A stretch of DNA of 64,000 bases from Gammaproteobacteria bacterium (GTDB taxonomy: Bacteria > Pseudomonadota > Gammaproteobacteria > Steroidobacterales > JABDLF01): the NCBI GenBank assembly GCA_013003115.1, contig JABDLF010000002.1:130186-194185 (forward strand), written 5' to 3'. Position 1 is the first letter of the stretch, and the number at the start of each line of letters is the position of its first letter. The translations under genes were made by a program, and so were the position numbers. This document shows, piece after piece, positions 9,289 through 21,130 of the stretch. The notes below the pieces were generated by a model. That model saw nothing but the letters and a program-made list of their open reading frames with translations, did no database searches and was not told the origin of the DNA.

Positions 9289-11225
9289 ATGTACAGATAC
9301 ACAAGCATCCTGCACTCCTCGCCGCTGACGGCGCAAGCATCCGGTTGCGCAGCAAAGACGTGGCGATCGCTTGCCTTCGTGCTTGCGCTTGGGCTGCTGG
9401 CCGCCTGCGATGTCGTTCCTGAGCGCCGTGGCGAAACGGACGACCGCTACATACAAACACGAGCGGAGCGCCTTGAGCGATCAGGGCGCCACGATCTGGC
9501 CGCTGAGCTTTATGAGCAGCTCGCGGGGCGCGATGACGCGAATCAGCGGTTCTGGCTCGCAGCTGCGAATCAGTGGCACGCTGCCGGCGAGTGGCGCGAC
9601 GTCGAACGCGTTTTAAGTGAAATCACTGTGCCGCTCAGCGAAGACCAGTTGCTGCAGAAAGCCCTGCTGGGCGCCTCTGCCGCACTTTCACTGGAGGCGC
9701 CCGCAAGAGCCCGCATGTGGCTGTCTGGCCTGCCCGGGGAAACGCCGGACAGAGCCCGGTCTGCTTTGAAATGGATTGAGGTGCGGCTGTCTCTGGCAGA
9801 AGGAGACCCGCGCAAGGCCATTGAACTCAACGACGAACGAGAGATGTGGCTCGCAAATGCAAAAGACATCCTCGCCGGTCGGCGCGCCCTTTTGGCGGCC
9901 CTTGCCGATGAACAACTCCTTGGCCGCTCAGCGCCAGCAAGGCCGGATGAAGAGGTATATGCAGGCTGGCTGGATCTTGCCATGATCCGCTCCGGCGCTG
10001 ATCGCGATCCGTTTGTCGTGCGCTCTTCACTACGTGAATGGGGCGAACGCTACCCCGAGCACCCGGCCCAGGTCCTGTTGGCAGAGCTCCTGGCCGAATA
10101 CAGGCAGTTGCTCGATTATCCCGAGCGACTGGCGGTACTGTTACCACTGAGCGGGCGTTTTGCCACAGCGGGTCAGGCCGTTCGTGACGGGATGCTGGCC
10201 GCCTACCTGCGCCAGGACGAGACGCGTCCCGAACTGCATTTCTTCGACACCGGCAAACATAACGTGGTTGATTTGTACGCCCGTGCCGCCAGTGAAAATG
10301 CAGACTTCATTATTGGCCCCCTGACCCGGGATGCACTCGACGAGCTTGCCGCAGCGGCGCCCTTAAGCGTGCCAACGCTCGCGCTGAACAATTTGACGGA
10401 ACAATTACCACGACCCGGCCTTTACCAGTTCGGGCTTACACCGGAGGACGAGGCGCGCCAGGCAGCGCGTCGGCTGCTGGCGAGCGGCCTGGTGCAGGGA
10501 ATTGCACTGGTCCCGGCATCTGACTGGGGCGGTCGCATGCTGGCAGCATTCAGCGAAGAACTCGAAACCGCCGGGGGCATACTCCTCGACTACCAGGAGT
10601 ACGCACCGCGCGACGACGACTTTTCCGCCCCCATTACAACGATCCTGCACCTGGCAGAGAGCCGCGCACGCTATCGAAGCCTGTCCGGCGTACTCGGTCG
10701 GCGCCTCGAGTTTGAGCCGCGCCGGCGTGAGGATGTGCAGTTCATATTCCTCGCGGCGACGCCCGAATCGGGGCGACTCATTCGCCCGCAGCTCCGATTT
10801 CACTATGCATCCGACCTGCCCGTATTCTCCACCTCGGCAATCTACGAGCCCCGCCCCGGGCGCAACGGCGACCTGAATGGCATCAGCTTCGTGGACATAC
10901 CGTGGCTGATCGAAGGCGCTGAGGATACATCTGCGCTGCGCGAGCAGCTGGCGGCGTTGTTCCCACAACGCATGCAGAGCTGGCCGCGCCTTTATGCCCT
11001 GGGGTACGACGCCTATCGACTCGTACCCGCGCTTTTTAGTGGCCGACTCACGGAAGATGGTGTGATCAAAGGACTGACCGGCGATCTGACCATGACGCGT
11101 GATGGCCAGATAATGAGAAAAATGCGCTGGGCGCAGTTCACAGGGGGCGCGCCGGCCTTGCTTGAAGACATTGCGCCGCGCGAGACGGTAGAGCCGCGCG
11201 AGACGGTAGAGCCGCCGGAGCAATT

Positions 11226-11229
<4 letters not shown>
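9289..11229 (+). CDS. lpoA: Outer-membrane lipoprotein LpoA (PBP1A activator)
   Basis: Outer-membrane lipoprotein that reaches through the murein to stimulate PBP1A. The 646-residue protein has a lipoprotein signal with lipobox LLAAC, acylated Cys at residue 40. An N-terminal helical TPR-like region (about 45-280) is followed by a periplasmic-binding-protein-like domain beginning LAVLLPLSGRFATAGQAVRDG. The signal region is long (39 residues) but no better start codon lies downstream. The C-terminus ends in a duplicated PRETVE hexapeptide from an 18-bp DNA repeat. The gene is upstream of yraN and diaA, as in E. coli. Confidence 0.92.
11175..11210 (+). repeat. 18-bp tandem duplication at the 3' end of lpoA
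   Basis: Two exact, adjacent 18-bp copies (11175-11192 and 11193-11210) encode PRETVE twice just before the lpoA stop. The unit is in frame, so it only lengthens the disordered C-terminal tail. It looks like a recent replication-slippage product. Confidence 0.9.
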
Positions 11230-12225
<996 letters not shown>

Positions 12226-12267
12226 GCGCTGGCCCGCGCGCGACCTGAAGCGTAAGGCGGCCCTGGC

Positions 12268-12678
12268 TTATTTAACAACCCGAAGATGGGAACGCACGTT
12301 GCTGTCGCCCCCGGGCTGCTCGTCCGGGGATCCGTCGGGCGGGCTGGGACCTTTGACGTCAGATGAAAATATCATGCCCTGACCTGACTCTCTGGCGTAG
12401 ATTCCGAGTATGGCGCTTACTGGCAGCTTGATGAAAAAGGGGCTGCCACCAAACCTGGCCTCGAACGCGACGATATCGTTTCCCAGCATCAGATCGCGCG
12501 TTGCCGTCTCACTGATATTCAGTACTATGCGGCCGTCCCGTGCATGGCCAGAAGGAATTTCCACGCCCTGGGCGCCGGCGTCTACGACGATATGGGGCGT
12601 CTGGCCGTTATCGGCCATCCACTCGTGCATGGCGCGGATAAGGTAAGGGCGGCGCGAACTTAAAGATTGGTCAGTCAC
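12268..12678 (-). CDS. sspB: ClpXP protease specificity-enhancing factor SspB
   Basis: Adaptor that delivers ssrA-tagged and other substrates to ClpXP. The 136-residue protein has the conserved N-terminus RPYLIRAMHEWMADNGQTPHIVV, a beta-sandwich substrate-binding domain to about residue 105 (with FEARFGG and VSAILGIYARE motifs), a flexible acidic linker, and a short C-terminal tail HLRVVK that fits the ClpX-binding peptide. It follows sspA by 22 bases, the usual pair, and is convergent with diaA. Confidence 0.95.
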   Translation of the reverse strand: MTDQSLSSRRPYLIRAMHEWMADNGQTPHIVVDAGAQGVEIPSGHARDGRIVLNISETATRDLMLGNDIVAFEARFGGSPFFIKLPVSAILGIYARESGQGMIFSSDVKGPSPPDGSPDEQPGGDSNVRSHLRVVK

Positions 12679-12700
12679 TGTCTACCCGCCCCACTTTAGT

Positions 12701-13333
12701 TCAGGCGCGCATTTCCTGCTCGAGTTCGGTGAGGCTGCTCTTGAAAGAGCGCCTTCGGAACACGCGCGAGCAATACTTGTCGATGGCCTTGGACTCGCCC
12801 TCAATATCGATATCGAACTGCTTCAGACGCCAGAGTATCGGGGAAATGCTGCAGTCTACAAGCGAAAACTCATCACTCAGAAAAAACTTCTTGGCCGAGA
12901 AAACTTCAGCGCTCGCAAGTATGCTCTCGCGCAGAATTTTGCGCGCCTTGTTGGCTTTGCGTTTGTCCGACTCGCCGATGGTCACGGCCAGCGTATACCA
13001 GTCTTTCTCAATTCTGTAGAGGGCAAGACGGAACTGCGCTCGCGTGACCGGATCGACTGGCATCAACGGTGGATGCGGGAATCTCTCATCGAGATACTCG
13101 ATGATAACGCGCGAGTCATACAGCACGAGATCCCTGTCCACCAGCGTTGGCACGCTGTGGTAAGGATTCAGATCCAGCAGGTCTTCGGGAAGCTTCGGTC
13201 CATCAACGTTGACAATATCCACGTTGATGCTTTTTTCCGACAAAACAATGCGTGTTCGGTGACTGCTCGGGCAGGTGGGATTGGAAAACAAGGTCATTAC
13301 CGACCGCCGATTGGCGACGAGAGCCATATCCAT
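12701..13333 (-). CDS. sspA: Stringent starvation protein A
   Basis: Glutathione-S-transferase-fold protein that binds RNA polymerase and acts in stress and stationary-phase transcription. The 210-residue chain has a thioredoxin-like N-terminal domain (MTLFSNPTCPSSHRTRIVL) and a helical C-terminal domain; VPTLVDRDLVLYDSRVIIEYLDERFPHPPL is the classic SspA segment, including the PHPPL motif. SspA proteins lack GST activity. The start could be this ATG or an ATG two codons later. Cotranscribed with petABC upstream (30-base gap) and sspB downstream. Confidence 0.95.
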   Translation of the reverse strand: MDMALVANRRSVMTLFSNPTCPSSHRTRIVLSEKSINVDIVNVDGPKLPEDLLDLNPYHSVPTLVDRDLVLYDSRVIIEYLDERFPHPPLMPVDPVTRAQFRLALYRIEKDWYTLAVTIGESDKRKANKARKILRESILASAEVFSAKKFFLSDEFSLVDCSISPILWRLKQFDIDIEGESKAIDKYCSRVFRRRSFKSSLTELEQEMRA

Positions 13334-13363
13334 ACTCCAGGTTAAAAATTAAGCGCGCTGCTA

Positions 13364-14110
13364 TCAGCGAACATCCGACCAATACTCCTTCTTGAGGAGC
13401 AAGGCCAGCACGAAGAACACCAGGAGGAACGCCAGGACCCAGCCGCCCATGGCGCGACGCTTGAGCTGCACGGGCTCACCGATGTAGGCGAGGAAGTTGA
13501 CGATGTCGCGCACGAACTGCTCATATTCCCTGGGTGTCAGGCTGCCCTGCGTGACCGGCTCAAAGTCCTCAAATACTTTATGTACGTTGCCGCCGTCGTC
13601 GAGCTCATCACGAAAAACTGCGCGCTGAAGCCCCTGCAGCTCCCACAATACGTGGGGCATGCTTGCGCCTGGCAACGCCAGGTTGTTGCTGCCGACGGGC
13701 GACTTTTCATCGACGTAAAAAGTCATCAGGTACGTGTAGAGCCAGTCTGCGCCCCGCGATCGTCCTGTGAGGGACAAATCAGGAGGTGTTCGTCCAAACC
13801 ATGCGCTCGCCTCATCGGCAGGCATCGCAATGGTCATGGTGTCGAATATACGATCGCCCGTGAACATCAGATTTTCGAGCATCTGACTTTCGCTGAGCTG
13901 CAGGTCTTTTGCCAGCTGGTTGTACCTGACAAAGCTCGCCGAGTGACAACCCTGGCAGTAGTTCACGTAGTTACGTGCACCGCGGCGTAGCGATGCCGTA
14001 TTTGTCAGGTCGTTGTTCGCATGCATCAGCGTCTGGCTGCCGCCAGCAGCAATGGCGCCGGCGGGCATCGCAAGGAGTATTACGAAAAGCAGGGTCAACC
14101 TGTTAACCAT
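13364..14110 (-). CDS. petC: Ubiquinol-cytochrome c reductase, cytochrome c1 subunit
   Basis: Haem c-bearing subunit of respiratory complex III; passes electrons from the Rieske protein to soluble cytochrome c in the periplasm. A signal peptide (1-21) precedes a single haem motif CQGCH (Cys52, Cys55, His56). The likely axial Met lies in the AMPADEAS segment, and one C-terminal membrane anchor spans about 223-241, ending KKEYWSDVR. The start overlaps the petB stop by 8 bases. Confidence 0.96.
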   Translation of the reverse strand: MVNRLTLLFVILLAMPAGAIAAGGSQTLMHANNDLTNTASLRRGARNYVNYCQGCHSASFVRYNQLAKDLQLSESQMLENLMFTGDRIFDTMTIAMPADEASAWFGRTPPDLSLTGRSRGADWLYTYLMTFYVDEKSPVGSNNLALPGASMPHVLWELQGLQRAVFRDELDDGGNVHKVFEDFEPVTQGSLTPREYEQFVRDIVNFLAYIGEPVQLKRRAMGGWVLAFLLVFFVLALLLKKEYWSDVR

Positions 14111-15365
14111 GATAGGTCACCCTGTCCGGAACCGGCTTGGTTTTCTCATTACGTGTATAAAACGGCATCAGTATAAAGAACGCAAAATACACCAACGTAA
14201 AGAATCGCGACAGCCATGTGTAGGTGCTGGTCGGCTTCTGCAGCCCCAGCCAGCCCAAAGCAACGAAACTGATCGCAAAGCTGAAAAGCGCAACCTTGAA
14301 AGTGGTGCTGCGATAGCGAATCGAGCGCACGCTGCACTTGTCCAGCCACGGCAGCAGGAAAAGCACGACGATGGCCATGCCCATCAGCACCACGCCCCCG
14401 AGCTTGTTCGGGATTGCCCTCAAAATGGCGTAAAACGGGGTGAAGTACCAGACTGGCGCGATATGTTCCGGCGTCTTAAGCGGGTCGGCCGGCTCAAAAT
14501 TGGCGTGCTCGAGGAAATACCCGCCCATCTCCGGAGCAAAAAAGATAATTGCCGCAAAAATTGCCAGGAAAACCGTGATGCCGACAAGATCCTTGGTTGT
14601 GTAATAAGGATGAAAGGCAATGCCGTCCAGCGGTATGCCGTCTTCGTCCTTGAGTTTCTTGATATCCACGCCGTCGGGGTTGTTCGAGCCCACCTCGTGG
14701 AGCGCAAGGATATGCGCGACGACCAGCATGATGAGGACCAGCGGCACCGCCACTACGTGCAGGGCGAAGAACCGGTTCAGCGTAATATCAGAAATGTAGA
14801 AATCGCCTCGAATCCACTCGGCCAGGCCTTCACCGACAACGGGTATGGCCCCGAACAGCGACACAATGACCTGCGCGCCCCAGTAAGACATCTGACCCCA
14901 CGGCAACAGATATCCCATGAAGGCTTCGGCCATCAGGGCAACGTAAATGAGCATGCCGAAAACCCACAGGAGTTCTCGCGGCTTTTTGAACGACCCGTAC
15001 ATCAGCCCGCGAAACATGTGGAGATAGACGACGATGAAAAACATCGACGCCCCGGTGGAATGCATGTACCTGATCAGCCAGCCCCATTCAACGTCACGCA
15101 TGATGTACTCGACGGATGCGAACGCCTCGGCTGACGACGGCTTGTAGTTCATCGTCAGAAAAATACCGGTAACAATCTGGATGACGAGAACCACCATGGA
15201 CAGAACGCCGAAGTAGTACCAGAAGTTGAAGTTCTTTGGTGCGTAGTATTCTGAAACATGTTCGCGCCACATCTTTGACATGGGAAAGCGATCATCGATC
15301 CAGTTGCCAAACGCCGCCAGGCGGCCACCCGTGTACTGCGATGCTGATGCTTTGCTGTGCTTCAT
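14103..15365 (-). CDS. petB: Ubiquinol-cytochrome c reductase, cytochrome b subunit
   Basis: Membrane core of complex III that binds two b haems and the quinol sites. The 420-residue protein has eight or more hydrophobic helices. Haem-ligand histidines are His102 and His116 in helix B and His203 and His218 in helix D, with the expected 14- and 15-residue spacings. The PEWY quinol-oxidation motif region reads PVWYFTPFYAILR, i.e. P-V-W-Y in place of P-E-W-Y. Four-base overlap with petA upstream. Confidence 0.96.
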   Translation of the reverse strand: MKHSKASASQYTGGRLAAFGNWIDDRFPMSKMWREHVSEYYAPKNFNFWYYFGVLSMVVLVIQIVTGIFLTMNYKPSSAEAFASVEYIMRDVEWGWLIRYMHSTGASMFFIVVYLHMFRGLMYGSFKKPRELLWVFGMLIYVALMAEAFMGYLLPWGQMSYWGAQVIVSLFGAIPVVGEGLAEWIRGDFYISDITLNRFFALHVVAVPLVLIMLVVAHILALHEVGSNNPDGVDIKKLKDEDGIPLDGIAFHPYYTTKDLVGITVFLAIFAAIIFFAPEMGGYFLEHANFEPADPLKTPEHIAPVWYFTPFYAILRAIPNKLGGVVLMGMAIVVLFLLPWLDKCSVRSIRYRSTTFKVALFSFAISFVALGWLGLQKPTSTYTWLSRFFTLVYFAFFILMPFYTRNEKTKPVPDRVTYHG

Positions 15366-15961
15366 GCCTGCGACCCCGTATCGTCGCCAATCAGAATGAC
15401 GGTGTCTGCCAGGTAGCGATGCGGCGGCACCGGGAGGTTCAGCGGGGCGGGAACGCCTTTGAATACTCTGCCGGCCAGGTCAAACTTCGAACCGTGGCAG
15501 GCACAGAAAAAGCCGCCCGACCAATCCGACCCCAGGTCTTCCGGCGCAACTTCCGGGCGAAATTCCGGAGCGCAGCCCAGGTGGGTGCAAACGGCAACAA
15601 GGACCAGAATGTCATCCTTGATTGAACGAAATTCGTTGCGGGCATAGGCAGGCTGCTGAGGCTCTTCTGAATTCGGATCCCGGAGTTCAGTCGCGCCCAG
15701 CTTCGTGATGCGCTGCAATTCACTCGGCGTCCGTTTCACAACGTAAATCGCCTTGCCCCGCCACTCCGCCTTTAGCATGGCGCCAGCCTCGAGCTTGCTG
15801 ATATCAATATTTACGGCAGCGCCAAGCGCCTGTGCCCTCGCGCTGGGCTTCATCGAAGCCATGAACGGGGTGGCCACCAGTGCAACGCCCACTCCGCCAG
15901 TTACCGCTGTCGCTACGGTCAGGAAACGACGCCTGCCGAGATCAACACCCTGCTCGCTCAT
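15362..15961 (-). CDS. petA: Ubiquinol-cytochrome c reductase, Rieske iron-sulfur subunit
   Basis: Two-iron two-sulfur subunit of complex III. The 199-residue chain begins with a twin-arginine signal-anchor (GRRRFLTVA at 9-17, helix about 15-35). Cluster box 1 CTHLGC gives Cys125 and His127, box 2 CACHGS gives Cys153 and His156, and Cys130 with Cys155 forms the expected disulfide. A clean Shine-Dalgarno AAAGGAG lies 8 bases before the ATG. It is first gene of petABC-sspAB; the divergent region upstream contains a 15-bp tandem repeat. Confidence 0.97.
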   Translation of the reverse strand: MSEQGVDLGRRRFLTVATAVTGGVGVALVATPFMASMKPSARAQALGAAVNIDISKLEAGAMLKAEWRGKAIYVVKRTPSELQRITKLGATELRDPNSEEPQQPAYARNEFRSIKDDILVLVAVCTHLGCAPEFRPEVAPEDLGSDWSGGFFCACHGSKFDLAGRVFKGVPAPLNLPVPPHRYLADTVILIGDDTGSQA

Positions 15962-16068
15962 CGAGCGTTCTCCTTTACTTTTTTCAACCAGATGCCCTGC
16001 CGTTAATTCGTATCCGATATATATCTAAGCTTGATCCGATCGGCGAATTTTCAATAGCGATTTGTCGT

Positions 16069-16128
16069 CAATTGAACTTAGGACTTTACAATTTAGGGCT
16101 TTACAACTTAGGTTTTTACAACGTAGGG
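16069..16128. repeat. 15-bp tandem repeat in the petA/degS intergenic region
   Basis: Three near-identical 15-bp units abut at 16084-16098, 16099-16113 and 16114-16128 (consensus YTTTACAACTTAGGK), with a degenerate fourth at 16069-16083 keeping the AACTTAGG half. The block lies about 110 bases upstream of petA and 240 bases upstream of the protease gene, in a 405-base gene-free gap (15962-16366) where I see nothing else. It could be a cooperative binding array or a slippage repeat. A plus-strand reading frame through it yields an LGLYN-like pentapeptide repeat, but the frame lacks a credible start or context. Confidence 0.85.
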
Positions 16129-16366
16129 TTTTCATCGTCATCGCACTGCGTTCGATTTGAACGCACAACAAAACGTCACAGTTTGCCAATAGCAGTGTTT
16201 GCCCGCTCGGGCTGCTCAGCGCCCACGCTCCAAAGGGATATCGATCCTCAGGCTAACCCCGGATTATACACATTTCGCCCTGGCGCTGACCACGTAACCC
16301 CCTGCCCGCGGCCTGCTTCCAGCTGTTAGAATTTGGACGACGTTGGCGGGCTGGTCGGGGATTCGA

Positions 16367-17488
16367 TTGAAAAAAACACTGGTTTTTCTGCTGCAGTGGG
16401 TGTCAGCCGGCCTTGCCGTCGCTTTCATCGTAATGCTGTTAAGACCCGACCTGGCGGGCCGCGCAGGCGACAGCGCAAGCTACGGGCCGGCCGCATCCGG
16501 TTCCTTCTCGCGAGCGGTCGCATCCGCCGGGCCCTCGGTGGTAAATATTTATACGCGCCGTCAGGTTATAAGAGGAGGCGGAGCCGAAACCAGACGTCGC
16601 AGCATCCCGCCAGCGCCATTGAGAACTATGCCCCCGGCGATTCGCTACGAAAACAGCCTCGGCAGCGGCGTAATCGTAAGCCCGGATGGCTACGTACTCA
16701 CAAATAACCACGTTGTCGACAAGGCGCTGGAAATTGCCGTCTTGCTGGCTGATGGCCGTTATGCTGCTGCCGAGGTTCTCGGCAGCGATCCGGATACCGA
16801 TCTGGCGTTGCTCAGGATCGGGCTCGACGAGCTCAAGGCCATTAAATTGGGCCGCAGTGAAGCCGTGCAGGTTGGCGACGTCGTGCTGGCCATAGGAAAC
16901 CCCCTGGGACTCGGACAAACAGTTACCCAGGGAATCGTGAGCGCGACCGGTCGCAGCCGACTTGGCCTGTCGACTTTTGAGGATTTCATCCAGACCGATG
17001 CGCTGATTAACGACGGCAACTCCGGCGGCGCGCTCATCAACGCACGCGGCGAACTGATCGGCATAAACACGGCGGTCCTGTCCCAGCGGATGAGAACGCA
17101 GAGCACCGGCATCGGTTTTGCCATCCCCGTCAGCATGGCCCGTGGGGTGATGGCCCAGCTGATTGAGCATGGTCACGTTATTCGCGGCTGGCTCGGCGTC
17201 AGCTCGCTCGAAGTGACGCCGGAACTCGCGGAGGCCGCGGGACTCAGGTCAGCCCGGGGTCTTTGGATTGAAGAGGTGTATGCGGGCACGCCGGCCGAGG
17301 ACGCAGGCCTTAGGCGTGGCGACGTCCTGACGCACGTCAATGGTCGCGAAATCTTCTACGTACAGGAAGCACTAAACCTTATCGCCGGCATGCCGCCCGG
17401 GGATATCGTAGAGCTTGCCGGCAGTCGCGGCGGCCGCGAATTCTCTGCCCGGGTCAAAATCTCGGAGCGCCCCTCTCCCGGCAGTTGA
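16367..17488 (+). CDS. degS: DegS-like membrane-anchored serine protease (HtrA family)
   Basis: Periplasmic trypsin-like protease with one PDZ domain. N-terminal anchor at about 4-25, protease domain about 45-260, PDZ about 265-360. The catalytic triad is visible as His115 (TNNHVV), Asp145 (DTDLALL) and Ser219 (DGNSGGAL). One PDZ domain and a membrane anchor match DegS, which cleaves RseA in the sigma-E response, rather than DegP/DegQ with two PDZ domains. I start at a TTG (16367) giving MKKTLVFLLQ, 6 bases after a GGGG run; a TTG eight codons earlier (16343) is the alternative. Convergent with murA, 3 bases apart. Confidence 0.88.
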   Translation: MKKTLVFLLQWVSAGLAVAFIVMLLRPDLAGRAGDSASYGPAASGSFSRAVASAGPSVVNIYTRRQVIRGGGAETRRRSIPPAPLRTMPPAIRYENSLGSGVIVSPDGYVLTNNHVVDKALEIAVLLADGRYAAAEVLGSDPDTDLALLRIGLDELKAIKLGRSEAVQVGDVVLAIGNPLGLGQTVTQGIVSATGRSRLGLSTFEDFIQTDALINDGNSGGALINARGELIGINTAVLSQRMRTQSTGIGFAIPVSMARGVMAQLIEHGHVIRGWLGVSSLEVTPELAEAAGLRSARGLWIEEVYAGTPAEDAGLRRGDVLTHVNGREIFYVQEALNLIAGMPPGDIVELAGSRGGREFSARVKISERPSPGS

Positions 17489-17491
17489 CCC

Positions 17492-19005
<1,514 letters not shown>

Positions 19006-19161
19006 TCGCAGCAGTCTCCTGGTGATCGTCGGCCGCAGGGCCGGGTGTGAGTTGGCGCATACTAGCGCAACATGGCTGGCGCCGCTCGCTGCAGGGCAAA
19101 AGTGTATGATTGTCGGCCGCTGGCGAGCACCACAACCAGACGCGAGGGCGTTTGATAATTC

Positions 19162-20127
19162 ATGCTGGTTTATTCCATCACAATCATTGCGGGCTTTCTG
19201 CTGCTGGTCTGGGGCGCCGATCGCTTCGTACTGGGAGCCTCGGCGACGGCGCAAAACCTCGGCGTCTCACCATTGCTGATTGGCATGACCATCGTCGGCT
19301 TCGGCACATCCGCACCCGAGATTCTCGTATCGGCGAACGCCGCACTTTCGGGCAGCCCCGGGCTGGCCGTTGGTAATGCCATTGGCTCCAATATCGCGAA
19401 TATCGCCCTGATACTGGGTGCTACCGCCCTCGTTATGCCCCTGACGATTCGCTCGGCGACTCTGCGGGGCGAGCTGCGTATGCTGCTCGCCGCCACCTTC
19501 GGCGCCACGTTGCCATTTGTTGACGGCAGGCTGAGCCGTCTCGATGGTTTAGCCCTGCTTGCTGGACTGGGGCTCATGATTTACCTGCTTATCCGGCTAG
19601 GCGTACGCAGCCGCATCAGTGACCCGATGCTGGCCGAAGTCGAGGCCGAAATCCGACATGACATCAACATGCCCACAGCGATGATGTGGCTGGCCGTCGG
19701 GCTCGTTGTCCTGCTGGGCGCTTCGCGCGCCCTGGTGTGGGCTGCCGTCGGAATCGCCGAGGCACTGGGGGTCAGCGATTTGGTCATCGGGCTGACCGTT
19801 GTGGCCATTGGCACCAGCCTGCCGGAGCTCGCTGCCTCACTGACGGCGGCCGTACGCAACGAGCACGACCTGGCCATAGGGAATGTCATCGGCTCGAACA
19901 TGTACAATCTGCTGGCAGTTCTGGGCGTTGCAGGAGTCCTGGCGCCACTGAACATAGAAAGACATGTGCTCATCAGGGATATACCCCTGATGATCGCATT
20001 GACTCTCGTGCTTTTTGTCATGTCATTGAACTATCGCGGCAAAGGGCGAATCACGCGACTTGAGGGTCTTGCTTTGCTCGTGACTTTCGTTGCTTACCAG
20101 CTGTTTGTTCTTATGGATGTAAGCTGA
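19162..20127 (+). CDS. yrbG: Calcium/sodium antiporter (CaCA family, YrbG-like)
   Basis: Inner-membrane cation/calcium exchanger. The 321 residues form about ten transmembrane helices in two inverted repeats. Each half carries the alpha motif: GTSAPEILVSANAALSG with GNAIGSNIANIALI in the first, and GTSLPELAASLTAAVR with GNVIGSNMYNLLAVL in the second; the glutamates and asparagines are the ion-binding residues of the family. As in E. coli, it heads the kdsD-kdsC-lpt block (7-base gap to kdsD). Confidence 0.93.
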   Translation: MLVYSITIIAGFLLLVWGADRFVLGASATAQNLGVSPLLIGMTIVGFGTSAPEILVSANAALSGSPGLAVGNAIGSNIANIALILGATALVMPLTIRSATLRGELRMLLAATFGATLPFVDGRLSRLDGLALLAGLGLMIYLLIRLGVRSRISDPMLAEVEAEIRHDINMPTAMMWLAVGLVVLLGASRALVWAAVGIAEALGVSDLVIGLTVVAIGTSLPELAASLTAAVRNEHDLAIGNVIGSNMYNLLAVLGVAGVLAPLNIERHVLIRDIPLMIALTLVLFVMSLNYRGKGRITRLEGLALLVTFVAYQLFVLMDVS

Positions 20128-20134
20128 GTTTCTT

Positions 20135-21130
20135 ATGGCTGCCGCGAGCAAAAAAAAATATGATGAAAAGCAGGCGCTCGCGACAGCGCGCGAAGTCCTG
20201 GAGATTGAAGCCGCCGCCGTTGCCGCACTGGGCAGCCGGCTTGCCGACGACTTTGGCGCCGCTGTCAGGCTCTGTCTCGAATGTAGCGGGAGAATTGTGG
20301 TAACCGGTCTGGGGAAGTCCGGACATGTTGGCGGCAAAATCGCGGCCACGCTGGCGAGCACGGGCAGCCCTGCTTTTTTTGTGCACGCCGGTGAAGCCAG
20401 CCACGGCGATCTCGGCATGATCACAAGAAGTGACGTCGTACTTGCCATATCCAATTCCGGAGAGACAGCCGAGATCATTGCCATACTTCCGCTTTTCAAG
20501 CGTCTCGGTGTTCCGGTCATAACCATTACCGGGAACGCCGACTCGACGCTCGCAAAAGAAGCGGATGTCAACCTCGACGCGGGCGTCAGCGCAGAGGCCT
20601 GCCCCCTGAACCTCGCGCCTACGGCCAGCACGACCGCGAGTCTCGCCATGGGCGATGCGCTCGCCATCACCCTTCTTAAGCTGCGTGGTTTTACGGAGGA
20701 GGAGTTCGCACTCTCGCACCCGGGCGGCAGCCTCGGGCGTCGTTTGCTGCTCCGGGTAGGCGACCTCATGCACAGGGGCGAAGAAATACCGCGGGTAGGC
20801 AAAGACACGGTGCTAAGCGAGGCCTTGCTGGAGATGACCCGGAAGGGGCTGGGTATGACCGCAATCGTCGACGAAGACAGTCAGATTCTAGGGATCTACA
20901 CCGACGGTGACCTGCGCCGGAGTCTTGACGGGCAGATCGACGTGCATCGCGCCTGCGTCGCCGACGTCATGACCCGAGGCTGCAAGACCATACGCAGCGA
21001 CGAGCTGGCCGCCGTCGCCGTCAATCTGATGGAAACGCACAAGATCAGTGCCTTGCTGGTCGTCGACGAGAACGATCGGCTGGCAGGCGCGATCAACATC
21101 CATGACCTGCTGCGCGCCGGTGTAATGTGA
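20135..21130 (+). CDS. kdsD: Arabinose-5-phosphate isomerase
   Basis: Converts ribulose 5-phosphate to arabinose 5-phosphate, the first step of Kdo synthesis for LPS. The 331-residue protein has an N-terminal SIS domain (about 40-175, with GLGKSGHVGGKIAATLASTG and SNSGETAEI motifs) and two CBS domains (about 205-265 and 275-330). Located upstream of kdsC, whose start overlaps its stop by 4 bases. Confidence 0.95.
   Translation: MAAASKKKYDEKQALATAREVLEIEAAAVAALGSRLADDFGAAVRLCLECSGRIVVTGLGKSGHVGGKIAATLASTGSPAFFVHAGEASHGDLGMITRSDVVLAISNSGETAEIIAILPLFKRLGVPVITITGNADSTLAKEADVNLDAGVSAEACPLNLAPTASTTASLAMGDALAITLLKLRGFTEEEFALSHPGGSLGRRLLLRVGDLMHRGEEIPRVGKDTVLSEALLEMTRKGLGMTAIVDEDSQILGIYTDGDLRRSLDGQIDVHRACVADVMTRGCKTIRSDELAAVAVNLMETHKISALLVVDENDRLAGAINIHDLLRAGVM

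Noticed and set aside
14013-15134. Long plus-strand frame (373 codons) opposite cytochrome b
   Set aside because: Shadow of petB; rich in His, Arg and Gln as expected of antisense translation, no recognisable domain.
15880-16329. Plus-strand open frame with a repeated LGLYN-like pentapeptide
   Set aside because: The repeat arises from the 15-bp DNA array, which is divisible by three. The frame overlaps the petA start region, has no ribosome site and its flanks show no protein-like composition.
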